From positions 62,001 to 126,000 of the forward strand of contig JBMNQC010000005.1 in assembly GCA_050943935.1 (NCBI GenBank): a stretch of 64,000 nucleotides of DNA. Reading direction: 5' to 3'. This DNA comes from Heteroscillospira sp050943935. Lineage in GTDB: Bacteria; Bacillota; Clostridia; Oscillospirales; Oscillospiraceae. The notes under the pieces are model-generated. The model did no database searches. It worked only from the letters and a program-made list of their open reading frames with translations, and had not been told where the DNA came from. The position numbers and the translations under genes are program-made. Shown piece by piece: positions 22,478 to 30,487 of this stretch. How positions within the stretch are numbered: position 1 is the stretch's first letter; each line of letters begins with the position of its first letter.

Positions 22478-23311
22478 ATGAAATTTGCAAAAATGCACGG
22501 CGCAGGCAACGATTACGTCTATGTCAACTGCTTCCAGGAGGATATCCCGGACCGCAGCGAGCTGGCCGTGCGTGTCTCCGACAGGCACTTCGGCGTTGGC
22601 GCAGACGGACTTATATGCATTTGTCCCTCCCACATTGCCGATTTTAAAATGGACATGTATAACGCCGACGGCTCCAGGGGGGCCATGTGCGGCAACGGGA
22701 TACGCTGCGTGGGCAAATATGTCTACGACAGGGGCATGACAGACAAGACCACCATAACCGTGGAGTCCGGCGGCGCCGTGAAAACTCTGCTGCTGAATGT
22801 GGAGGACGGCGAGGTCCGCTCCGTCCGCGTGGACATGGGCGGGCCAATATTGAAGCCTGAGCTGATACCCGTGGCTCTTCCCGGAGAGCGGGTGCTTCTC
22901 CAGCCGCTGGAGATAGACGGTACGCAATACCTGATCACCTGCGTATCCATGGGAAACCCTCACTGCGTGGTTTTTGTGGACGATGTGGATGCTCTGGAGC
23001 TGGAGACCATAGGCCCAAAATTTGAAAACCACCCCCTGTTCCCCCAGCGGGTGAACACGGAGTTCGTCCAGGTGGCGGACAGAAATCATCTTAAAATGCG
23101 CGTGTGGGAGCGAGGCTCCGGCGAGACCCTGGCCTGCGGCACCGGCTCATGCGCAAGTCTTGTGGCCGCCGCGCTGGCGGGCAAAAGCGATGACAGCGCC
23201 AGTCTGCTGCTGCGCGGCGGCCAGCTGCGCATAGACTGGGACCGCGCGGCAAACACAGTTTACATGACCGGCCCCGCCGAACTGGTATTCGACGGCGAGC
23301 TATACATATAA
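22478..23311 (+). CDS. dapF: Diaminopimelate epimerase
   Basis: 277 aa. It interconverts LL- and meso-diaminopimelate for peptidoglycan and lysine. The two catalytic cysteines are in MCGNGIRC (~residue 71) and ACGTGSCAS (~residue 218); the N-terminus KFAKMHGAGNDYVYV is the substrate loop. It precedes dapL by 21 bases. The two genes cover consecutive steps: DapL makes LL-DAP directly from tetrahydrodipicolinate and DapF epimerises it. Confidence 0.97.
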   Translation: MKFAKMHGAGNDYVYVNCFQEDIPDRSELAVRVSDRHFGVGADGLICICPSHIADFKMDMYNADGSRGAMCGNGIRCVGKYVYDRGMTDKTTITVESGGAVKTLLLNVEDGEVRSVRVDMGGPILKPELIPVALPGERVLLQPLEIDGTQYLITCVSMGNPHCVVFVDDVDALELETIGPKFENHPLFPQRVNTEFVQVADRNHLKMRVWERGSGETLACGTGSCASLVAAALAGKSDDSASLLLRGGQLRIDWDRAANTVYMTGPAELVFDGELYI

Positions 23312-23332
23312 TTATTAGGAGCGTGCAGAACA

Positions 23333-24550
23333 ATGGTTAAAATCAATGAAAATTACGGCAAACTGCCCGGCAGCTATCTCTTCTCCGAGGTTGCCCGCCG
23401 CATAGCCGCCTATTCCGCGGCACATCCCGAGGCAAAGATAATAAAGCTCAGCATAGGCGACGTAACCCGCCCCCTCTGCCCCGCCGTTGTGGAGGCCATG
23501 CACAAGGCCGTTGACGAGATGGGCACCATAGAGGGCTTCCACGGCTACGGCCCCGAGCAGGGCTACGACTTCCTGCGCAGCGCCATCGCCGACTTTGACT
23601 ACAAGGCCCGGGGAATGGACATCACCGCCGACGAGATCTTTGTCTCCGACGGTGCCAAGAGCGACTGCGGCAACATAGGCGACATCTTCGGCACAGACAA
23701 CGTAGTGGCTATCTGCGACCCCGTGTACCCCGTGTATGTGGACACCAACGCCATGGCCGGCCGCGCCGGCGACTATCAGCAGGAGCTGGGCCGCTGGAAC
23801 AAGCTGGTTTATATGCCCTGCGTGGAGTCCAACGGCTTCGCCCCCGACCCCCCCACCGAGAAAGCCGACATCATCTACCTCTGCTACCCCAACAACCCCA
23901 CCGGCGCCGTGGCCACCCGCGACCAGCTGAAGGCCTGGGTGGACTACGCCAACAAAAACGGCTCTGTCATCCTGTACGACAGCGCATATGAGGCCTTTAT
24001 CACCGAGGAGAACGTGCCCCACTCCATCTTTGAGATTGAGGGCGCACGCACCTGCGCCATTGAGTTCCGCTCCTTCTCCAAGACCGCTGGCTTCACCGGC
24101 AACCGCTGCGCCTACACCGTTGTACCCAAGGACCTGGAGCGCGGCGGCATGAAGCTCAACGCCATGTGGAACCGCCGTCAGTGCACCAAGTTCAACGGCA
24201 CCCCCTACGTCATCCAGCGGGGCGCAGCCGCAGTCTATACCCCCGAAGGACGCGCCCAGGTGATGGACACCATCGCCTACTATCAGCGCAACGCCAAGGT
24301 TATCCGCGAGGGTCTCACCGCCGCCGGTCTGTGCTGCTTCGGCGGTGTGAACGCACCCTACATCTGGCTCAAGACCCCCGAGGGCTATGGCTCCTGGGAG
24401 TTCTTTGACCTGGTGCTCGACAAGGCAAACGTGGGCACCACTCCCGGCGCAGGCTTCGGCCCCTCCGGCGAGGGCTACATCCGCCTTACCGCCTTCGGTG
24501 ACGCCGACGCCACCGTTGAGGCCGTCGAGCGCATCAAGGCAGCACTGTAA
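23333..24550 (+). CDS. dapL: LL-diaminopimelate aminotransferase
   Basis: 405 aa, PLP fold-type I. KLSIGDVTRPLCPAVVEAMHKA near the N-terminus, GFHGYGPEQGYDFLR, and the PLP lysine in RSFSKTAGFTGNRC define the DapL family. It converts tetrahydrodipicolinate to LL-DAP using glutamate in one step, bypassing succinyl or acetyl intermediates. Codon use is strongly C-biased, suggesting high expression. It sits between dapF and glmS in one wall-precursor operon. Confidence 0.97.
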   Translation: MVKINENYGKLPGSYLFSEVARRIAAYSAAHPEAKIIKLSIGDVTRPLCPAVVEAMHKAVDEMGTIEGFHGYGPEQGYDFLRSAIADFDYKARGMDITADEIFVSDGAKSDCGNIGDIFGTDNVVAICDPVYPVYVDTNAMAGRAGDYQQELGRWNKLVYMPCVESNGFAPDPPTEKADIIYLCYPNNPTGAVATRDQLKAWVDYANKNGSVILYDSAYEAFITEENVPHSIFEIEGARTCAIEFRSFSKTAGFTGNRCAYTVVPKDLERGGMKLNAMWNRRQCTKFNGTPYVIQRGAAAVYTPEGRAQVMDTIAYYQRNAKVIREGLTAAGLCCFGGVNAPYIWLKTPEGYGSWEFFDLVLDKANVGTTPGAGFGPSGEGYIRLTAFGDADATVEAVERIKAAL

Positions 24551-24568
24551 ATTTTTGGAGGTCTTTCC

Positions 24569-26395
24569 ATGTGTGGAATAGTTGGATACACCGGAGCCAA
24601 ACAGGCTTCTCCCCTGCTGCTGTCCGGTCTTGAAAAGCTGGAATACCGCGGCTACGACTCCGCCGGAGTTGCGGTGAACACCGAGAGCGGCATAGAGGTT
24701 GCCAAGGCCATGGGGAGGCTCGCCGCCCTGTGCGAGCTGACGGACAACGGCAAAAAAATACACGGCACCGCCGGTATAGGCCACACCCGCTGGGCCACCC
24801 ACGGACGCGTCTCCGACGAGAACTGCCACCCTCACCTGAGTGACAACGGCCGCATCGCCATTGTCCACAACGGCATTATCGAAAACTACAAATCTCTTAA
24901 GGAGATGCTCATAAACCGCGGCCGGGTATTTGTATCCGAAACGGACACCGAGGTAGCCGCCCAGCTCATAGACTACTACTACGAGGGCGACCTCCTGGCC
25001 GCCGTGGCCAGAGCCGTCCGCGAGTTGGAGGGCAGCTACGCCCTGGGCATAATCTGCTCCGACGCTCCCGACACCATCATAGGCGTGAAGAGCCACGCCC
25101 CCCTTATCGTGGCCTACGGCGAGGACGGCAATATGTTCGCCTCCGACGTTATGGCCGTGGTCAGCGAGACCAGGCGCGTTACATATATGGATGACGACGA
25201 GATCGCCGTTGTGCGCCCTGACTCCGTTGAGTTTTACACCCCATTCCTGGACCGCATCGAAAAGAGCGTCTGCACCGTGGACTGGGATGTCTCCGCTGCC
25301 GACAAGGGCGGATACGAGCACTATATGTTCAAGGAGATAATGGAGCAGCCCGAGGCCGTGCGCCGCACCTGCGCCCCCTACATAAACTGCGGACGGGTGG
25401 AGCTGGAGTCCGTGCTTGATCCGGATTTCGTCCGTGGACTGAGCCGTGTGTTCATTGTGGCCTGCGGCTCATCCTATCACGTTGGTGTTATCGCCAAGTA
25501 TAATATCGAGAAGCTGGCCCGCATCCCCGTGGATGTGGTCCTGGCCAGCGAATTCCGCTACTGCGACCCAATAGTGGACAAAAGCAGCCTGGTGATACTC
25601 ATAAGCCAGTCCGGCGAGACTGCCGACACTCTGGAGGCTCTGCGGGAGGCCAAAAAGCGCGGAGGACACACTCTGGCCATAGTGAACGTGGAGGGCAGCT
25701 CCATAGCTCAGGCCGCCGACAGCGTAATATACACCAAGGCAGGCCCCGAGATAGCCGTGGCCACCACCAAGGCATACAGCACCCAGCTTGTGGTGACAGA
25801 TATGATGGCCCTGTATTTTGCCGGGCTAAGAGGCACCATAAGCCCCGAGGCCTACGGTGAAATACTCTCCGGCATTGAAAAGCTGCCGGAGGAGATGCAG
25901 AAGGTACTGGACAGCAAGGAGCAGATACAGAAGCTGGCCTACCGCTACTTCAACAGCGAGGACCTGTTCTTCATAGGCCGCAATGTGGACTACGCCCTCT
26001 CTCTGGAAGGCTCTCTGAAGCTGAAGGAGATATCCTACATCCATTCCGAGGCCTACGCCGCCGGAGAGCTGAAGCACGGCACCATATCCCTGGTGGTGGA
26101 CGGCACTCTGGTGATAGCCGTGGCCACCTGCGCCAGACTGGTGGAAAAGACCATCAGCAACGCCCAGGAGGTGAAGGCCCGGGGCGCCCGCATCCTGGCC
26201 GTAACCACGAACGAGCTGCTGGATAAAGTCAGCGGAACCGCAGACAGCGTTATAGCCATAGAAGGCACCCACGAGGTGCTTATGCCCTCTCTGGGTGTGC
26301 TGCCCCTTCAGCTGTTTTCCTATTACATGGCCCTGTACCGCGGCTGCGATATTGATAAGCCCCGAAATCTGGCAAAATCCGTAACGGTAGAATAA
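24569..26395 (+). CDS. glmS: Glucosamine-6-phosphate synthase (isomerizing)
   Basis: 608 aa. The class II amidotransferase domain starts M-CGIVGYTG (Cys nucleophile after Met removal), with HTRWATHG and HNGIIENY. Two SIS domains follow (IVACGSSYHVG; ILISQSGETADTLEALREAK; then SEAYAAGELKHGTISLV and a C-terminal SVTVE). It makes glucosamine-6-P for peptidoglycan. Only 18 bases separate it from dapL, so no glmS ribozyme fits there, and expression is tied to the DAP genes. Confidence 0.98.
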   Translation: MCGIVGYTGAKQASPLLLSGLEKLEYRGYDSAGVAVNTESGIEVAKAMGRLAALCELTDNGKKIHGTAGIGHTRWATHGRVSDENCHPHLSDNGRIAIVHNGIIENYKSLKEMLINRGRVFVSETDTEVAAQLIDYYYEGDLLAAVARAVRELEGSYALGIICSDAPDTIIGVKSHAPLIVAYGEDGNMFASDVMAVVSETRRVTYMDDDEIAVVRPDSVEFYTPFLDRIEKSVCTVDWDVSAADKGGYEHYMFKEIMEQPEAVRRTCAPYINCGRVELESVLDPDFVRGLSRVFIVACGSSYHVGVIAKYNIEKLARIPVDVVLASEFRYCDPIVDKSSLVILISQSGETADTLEALREAKKRGGHTLAIVNVEGSSIAQAADSVIYTKAGPEIAVATTKAYSTQLVVTDMMALYFAGLRGTISPEAYGEILSGIEKLPEEMQKVLDSKEQIQKLAYRYFNSEDLFFIGRNVDYALSLEGSLKLKEISYIHSEAYAAGELKHGTISLVVDGTLVIAVATCARLVEKTISNAQEVKARGARILAVTTNELLDKVSGTADSVIAIEGTHEVLMPSLGVLPLQLFSYYMALYRGCDIDKPRNLAKSVTVE

Positions 26396-26402
26396 AAAAC
26401 TT

Positions 26403-26429
26403 ACAGCCCGGCGTTTTTCGCCGGGCTGT
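26403..26429. terminator. Terminator of dapF-dapL-glmS
   Basis: ACAGCCCGGCG (26403-26413) pairs with CGCCGGGCTGT (26419-26429) around a TTTTT loop. It may also serve the converging cysteine-rich gene. Confidence 0.9.
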
Positions 26430-26449
26430 TTGCCGTTTGTTTCCGAAAG

Positions 26450-27247
26450 CTATTCCGCCGTGGAAGAGGCCGCACCGGAGCCGCCGCAGGCGTCGGGCGG
26501 GAAAAATTCTTCAACGGGGAAAGGAATCTTTGAGAACAGGGTGCACGGATCCTCATCCACACAGCCGGAGCCAACGCACTCTTTATCCGGGAAGCAGTAG
26601 CTGTATACAGGCACCAGAATCTGAGTGTTCCGCTCCATGCGGATGATGGAAAACTGTCCCAGAGTTACCAGCAGTATTCTGTGTGTGGCACAGCGCACTA
26701 TATCCTCTCCCAGCTGCTCCACCACGAAGGACGGTACCTCCCGCCCCTCGCCGTCATCGCAGCCGCAGCCGGAGTCGGCTATTTTCATCGCGAGTATAAT
26801 TGGGTTCACAGCCTCAACAACCGCCACGGGCTGGTCAACCTGGTGTGAACATTTGCCGCAGTCCGCTGAGGTAAACACCTTCACATCACCGTCGCTGCCG
26901 TAGAGTATGGCGCGCTTCGTAAACACGCTCAGGCCCGTAATGCAGTTTCCGCTGGGATAGGCCTCTCCGCGAATCTTGTAGTAATACGTCACATCCACCG
27001 TGTAGTAGCCCCGGTTGAAGCATATCTCCTCTACCTTCACGTCCACATATATAAGTTCCGCGCAGCGGGGACGCACGCTGAAGGCGCTGTCTATGTATGT
27101 CTGCGAGGTTACGGTAGGATATACCCGCAAATCCTCAATACAGTCCTTGTCTTTGCAGCTGTCGAACACCTTTTGGGTGTGTATACATACGGCCTCGTTT
27201 ACACAGGCGCTGCTGTCCACAGGACCGGGCAAAACTCTGTCTGCCAT
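26450..27247 (-). CDS. Cysteine-rich conserved protein, unknown function
   Basis: 265 aa, no signal peptide, ~17 cysteines. The N-terminus has CVNEAVCIHTQKVFDSCKDKDC (given as region ~12-35). The middle is beta-rich (VDVKVEEICFNRGYYTVDVTYYYKI), with paired cysteines at DCGKCSHQ and SGCGCDDG, and the tail is acidic-Gly rich with DACGGSG. ATG 27247 is chosen because AGGAGGT (27254-27260) precedes it. Proteins of this kind occur in many spore-forming Clostridia and look like coat or surface-assembly proteins stabilised by disulfides; that role is inferred. It is a lone gene. Confidence 0.75.
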   Translation of the reverse strand: MADRVLPGPVDSSACVNEAVCIHTQKVFDSCKDKDCIEDLRVYPTVTSQTYIDSAFSVRPRCAELIYVDVKVEEICFNRGYYTVDVTYYYKIRGEAYPSGNCITGLSVFTKRAILYGSDGDVKVFTSADCGKCSHQVDQPVAVVEAVNPIILAMKIADSGCGCDDGEGREVPSFVVEQLGEDIVRCATHRILLVTLGQFSIIRMERNTQILVPVYSYCFPDKECVGSGCVDEDPCTLFSKIPFPVEEFFPPDACGGSGAASSTAE

Positions 27248-27338
27248 ATAATGACCTCCTGACAATGAATTTTTGAAGCAAGGTTCATTACAGTCTATGC
27301 GCAGATATCTCCAATGTGCTTCCGAGTAAAAACAGGAT

Positions 27339-27367
27339 TTGACGGCGGCGGGCTTATCGACTATAAT
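27339..27367 (+). promoter_or_regulatory. Promoter of the DUF4364 gene
   Basis: TTGACG (27339-27344), exactly 17 bases, TATAAT (27362-27367). Confidence 0.85.
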
Positions 27368-27405
27368 ATAATATACAGCTATGTAAATATTCGGAGGTTT
27401 TGCCT

Positions 27406-27927
27406 GTGGACAATCTTGGTTTTATACATGAGAAGCTTGATATAAAAATACTAATTCTCTTCATTCTGCGCCGTCTGCCAGGTGCTGTGGACCCCGATAC
27501 CCTGGCGGAGCTGACCTTCTGTGACGACGGCATAAACTATTTCGACTACGCCGAATGTCTCTCGGAGCTGGTTGATACAGGACATGTTGAGCATACTGAG
27601 CACAGCTATAAAATAACCGAAAAAGGCGACCGCAACGGCGGTACCATCGAGAGCAGCATACCATACTCCGTACGCAAAAAGGCCGAAAAAAAAGTTGCCC
27701 AGGTGGCCGCCGCAATGCGCCGCAACAGTATGATAAAAACACACCACAGCATATCTCCGGAGGGCGCCTGCACGGTTGAGCTGGGGCTTTCAGACGACTA
27801 CGGCCAGATAATCTCAATACAGGCTCTTGTATCCGGTGAGGAGCAGGCTCAGTGCATGGAAGAAAACTTCCGCGAAAAGGCTGAGCAGCTGTACGGTCAG
27901 ATAGTGGAGCTAATAAGCGAGAAATAA
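27406..27927 (+). CDS. DUF4364 winged-helix protein
   Basis: 173 aa. The beginning (DNLGFIHEKLDIKILILFILRRLPG) and GHVEHTEHSYKITEKGD are the DUF4364 hallmarks: an N-terminal winged helix similar to PadR/MarR proteins, then a C-terminal dimer-like domain. It is presumed to be a transcription regulator conserved in Clostridia; targets are unknown. I start at GTG 27406 (GGAGG eight bases before); TTG 27400 is too close to that site. Confidence 0.85.
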   Translation: MDNLGFIHEKLDIKILILFILRRLPGAVDPDTLAELTFCDDGINYFDYAECLSELVDTGHVEHTEHSYKITEKGDRNGGTIESSIPYSVRKKAEKKVAQVAAAMRRNSMIKTHHSISPEGACTVELGLSDDYGQIISIQALVSGEEQAQCMEENFREKAEQLYGQIVELISEK

Positions 27928-27989
27928 ATTTTAATAATGTCATAAATTAATTTATCGAATTTTATTCTATTAATTTCATATATTTACAC

Positions 27990-28024
27990 AAAAACCGACT
28001 GATTATTTTTAACAGTCGGTTTTT
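27990..28024 (+). terminator. Terminator of the DUF4364 gene
   Basis: AAAAACCGACTG (27990-28001) pairs with CAGTCGGTTTTT (28013-28024). Confidence 0.9.
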
Positions 28025-28113
28025 GTATTTGCTCTCAAGAAACAACATAAAAAGTTCTGGCATTATGTAAATCTCTGTGGTATACTTTTACCAACAGCAT
28101 TGGAGGGAATAAT

Positions 28114-28575
28114 ATGAAATGTCCGTACTGCAACTATAATGAGAGCAAGGTCATAGATTCACGTCCCGCGGAGGAGGGCACCACCATTCGCCGCCGCCGG
28201 GAATGTCTCGCCTGTCAGAAGCGCTTCACCACCTACGAGGTAATGGAGCATCTCCCCCTTGTGGTCGTAAAGCGCGACGGCAGCCGCCAGAGCTTCGACC
28301 GCAGCAAGGTACTCAACGGCATGCTGCGCTCCTGTGAGAAGCGTCCCGTGCCTCTCGCCGCCCTTGAATCCATAGCCGACGAGATAGAGCAGGAGCTGCA
28401 GAACTCCTTTGAGCGTGAGATAAGCACCGCCGCCATAGGAGAGATGGTCATGGACCGCCTGAAGGAGCTGGACGAGGTGGCCTATGTACGCTTTGCCTCT
28501 GTATACCGCCAGTTCAAGGATATAAACACCTTTATGGACGAGCTTGCAAAGCTGCTTGGGGAAAAGAAGAGCTAG
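28114..28575 (+). CDS. nrdR: Ribonucleotide reductase regulator NrdR
   Basis: 153 aa. The N-terminal zinc ribbon is CPYC and CLAC, with SKVIDSRPAEEGTTIRRRRE between them. The ATP-cone (PLVVVKRDGSRQSFDRSKV) senses ATP/dATP, and the helix YVRFASVYRQFKDI is conserved. It represses ribonucleotide reductase genes when dATP is high. It has its own extended -10 promoter (TGGTATACT near 28078-28086); no NrdR box is seen there. Confidence 0.97.
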   Translation: MKCPYCNYNESKVIDSRPAEEGTTIRRRRECLACQKRFTTYEVMEHLPLVVVKRDGSRQSFDRSKVLNGMLRSCEKRPVPLAALESIADEIEQELQNSFEREISTAAIGEMVMDRLKELDEVAYVRFASVYRQFKDINTFMDELAKLLGEKKS

Positions 28576-28644
28576 CTCTGCCAGTTATTCCCACTTGTTC
28601 TCACCCTCCGAGTCCTGTAAAATAGGCTCGGGGGGTGAGAAATT

Positions 28645-28890
28645 TTGAATCCGCGCAAAATCTTCAGCGAAGCAACAAATATGTGCGACACAGCCTGGGA
28701 AGCTCTGAAAAAGACAGCGCTTATGGCCCTTGCCTGCGCCCTGTGCGCCCTGGCCCTGTCCATACATGGTCAAAATGCCGGCGGGCTTCCTCCGGAGACG
28801 CTACATATCGTCCTGAGTCTGGCAGAGGCCCCCGCCGGGCTTTTCGCCATCGCCGCCGTTGGCGTCTGCCTTCTCCAGAGCCTGGACTAG
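28645..28890 (+). CDS. Small two-helix membrane protein overlapping rnmV
   Basis: 81 aa, TTG start 8 bases after GGGGGTGA. A basic amphipathic N-terminus (NPRKIFSEATNMCDTAWEAL) is followed by two hydrophobic helices (~25-40 and ~58-78). The last 90 bases overlap the 3' end of rnmV on the other strand, where the RNase M5 tail is Gly-rich and probably tolerant. Similar short proteins occur in Oscillospirales after nrdR, but I cannot name a family. A real gene is likely but unproven. Confidence 0.5.
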   Translation: MNPRKIFSEATNMCDTAWEALKKTALMALACALCALALSIHGQNAGGLPPETLHIVLSLAEAPAGLFAIAAVGVCLLQSLD

Positions 28891-29448
28891 CTCCTCACGG
28901 GTCATAAGCACGTTCACAGCCTGCAGCAGCGCCTTGGCGGACATTTTCTCCGGCAGGGCAAGGCTGCGCAGCAGCTTATTACGTTTCTCCGCGCTGTCCG
29001 CGCCGCCGGAGAGGCCAAGAGCGTAGAAGTCGGCGGTGGTTATCTCGCCCCGGCTATGCCGGGCACAGTCATCCATAGTAGCTCCGCAGCGGCGCAGCGC
29101 CTCCAGTATAACCTCCGGGCTCATGCCCTCCACACCCAGCTTTCCCTCTCTGGAGGGGGAGCTTTTTCTTTTTTCCTTGCCCTCAACATCCGGGATATAG
29201 GCGTGCAGCACCCTGCCGCCCTTTACGGAGCCTTTCAGGAAATTGCGTATGACAAAGCCCGCCCCGTCCGGGTCGGTAAACACGATTATCCCCCTCTTCT
29301 GAGCCATGCGGCGTATGAGGCTCAGGCGCTCCTTATCCTTAAAGACGCCGAAGCCGCCGGTTTCAACTATGGTGGCGTCCACCACCTGACTTAGGGTATT
29401 TTTATCGTAGCGGCCCTCCACCACTATCACTTCACGCACACTTACCAT
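28801..29448 (-). CDS. rnmV: Ribonuclease M5
   Basis: 215 aa. The Toprim domain covers residues ~1-105 (VIVVEGRYDK with the catalytic Glu; VFTDPDGAG with the DxD metal site). It is followed by the DUF4093-type C-terminal region (GMSPEVILEALRRCGA). RNase M5 matures 5S rRNA with L18. The C-terminal ~30 residues are Gly/Asp-rich and overlap the convergent small gene. It follows holA by one base. Confidence 0.93.
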   Translation of the reverse strand: MVSVREVIVVEGRYDKNTLSQVVDATIVETGGFGVFKDKERLSLIRRMAQKRGIIVFTDPDGAGFVIRNFLKGSVKGGRVLHAYIPDVEGKEKRKSSPSREGKLGVEGMSPEVILEALRRCGATMDDCARHSRGEITTADFYALGLSGGADSAEKRNKLLRSLALPEKMSAKALLQAVNVLMTREELVQALEKADANGGDGEKPGGGLCQTQDDM

Positions 29449-29449
29449 G

Positions 29450-30487
29450 TCACGCCCCCACGGCCAGACGTGCCAGCAGCTCTTTCAGCAGCTCCTCATC
29501 ATCGGCGGAACTGCTCTTCATTTTATAGTCGTACTCGGCGCATTTTTCGCAGGCCAGTTTCAGCCATGAAAGCTCCAGCTTTCGGGCTGAGGATATGAGC
29601 CTTTCGGCCACAAAGCTCTGCTTTATGCCGCAGAGGGCGCACAACTCCTCCGTACTGCCCCGTCCCTGGGGCGCTGTAAGTTTGGCGGCGTACAGCCTGC
29701 GCATCTGCTGGCTGATAATGGCTATGAGCTTTATGGGGCTCTCCCGTGAACGCAGCAGTTCGGCCATTATCTTTGCCGCGCCGTCATAGTTTCGGGCCGT
29801 GAGGCAGTCGGTCATCTCAAACACGCTGGCCTCGGGCAGTTTTATGGCCACGGCGTCTATGTCCCCGCGGGTGACAGTCTCGCCGCTCACATAGCCCGCC
29901 AGCTTTTCTATCTCCGGTATGAGCTGGTTCATAAGGCTGCCGCTGGTAAATATCAGGTATTCCGCGTCCTGGCGGGATATATCCTTGCCCAGCTCCTTAA
30001 ACCGCCGGCCTATCCAGCGGACTATGGCCGTCTGGCCCTGGGCGGCGAACTCTATGGCCTCGCCCTGCTTTTTCATGGCTTTTATAAGCCCCAGCCTTCC
30101 GTCCGGCACATAGCCAATATCCTGCACGAACACAAGGGTGCAGTAATCCGGAATATCCTCCAGCAGCTTCTTGAGGCGGGAGGCGCTCTCCTCCTTACAG
30201 GAGTTTATGTCCATGTCCCGCAGCTCTATGAAGCAGCCGTCTCCCATAAAGGGCACGGAGTTCACGGCCTCCTCTATATCCCGCAGTTCGGCCCTGCGGC
30301 CGTCCAGACGCTTGTAGTTGAAGTCGTCCGCGCCCTCGCCGAGTACGTCGGCGCGCAGAGCCTCAATAAAGCGCTCACGCAGATAATCCTCCTCGCCCCA
30401 CAGCAGGTAAAGCCGCTGCGGGCCGTGAATTTTCAGTTTATTCAGCTCCGCCGCGTAGTCCGCGCCGGTGTTTTTTTGCTTAGCCAT
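29450..30487 (-). CDS. holA: DNA polymerase III delta subunit
   Basis: 345 aa. A clamp-loader delta subunit: LYLLWGEEDYLRERFIEAL near residue 25, AVNSVPFMGDGCFIELRDM, SGSLMNQLIPEIEKLAGY, and a C-terminal helical domain with ESPIKLIAIISQQMRRLYAAK. It opens the beta sliding clamp during loading. It overlaps the comEC stop by eight bases and is followed at once by rnmV. Confidence 0.94.
   Translation of the reverse strand: MAKQKNTGADYAAELNKLKIHGPQRLYLLWGEEDYLRERFIEALRADVLGEGADDFNYKRLDGRRAELRDIEEAVNSVPFMGDGCFIELRDMDINSCKEESASRLKKLLEDIPDYCTLVFVQDIGYVPDGRLGLIKAMKKQGEAIEFAAQGQTAIVRWIGRRFKELGKDISRQDAEYLIFTSGSLMNQLIPEIEKLAGYVSGETVTRGDIDAVAIKLPEASVFEMTDCLTARNYDGAAKIMAELLRSRESPIKLIAIISQQMRRLYAAKLTAPQGRGSTEELCALCGIKQSFVAERLISSARKLELSWLKLACEKCAEYDYKMKSSSADDEELLKELLARLAVGA

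Noticed and set aside
23315..25321. Very long open frame on the minus strand opposite dapL and glmS
   Set aside because: It mirrors the codon bias of the GC-rich plus-strand genes (mostly Gly, Ala, Val, His) and shows no recognisable domain.
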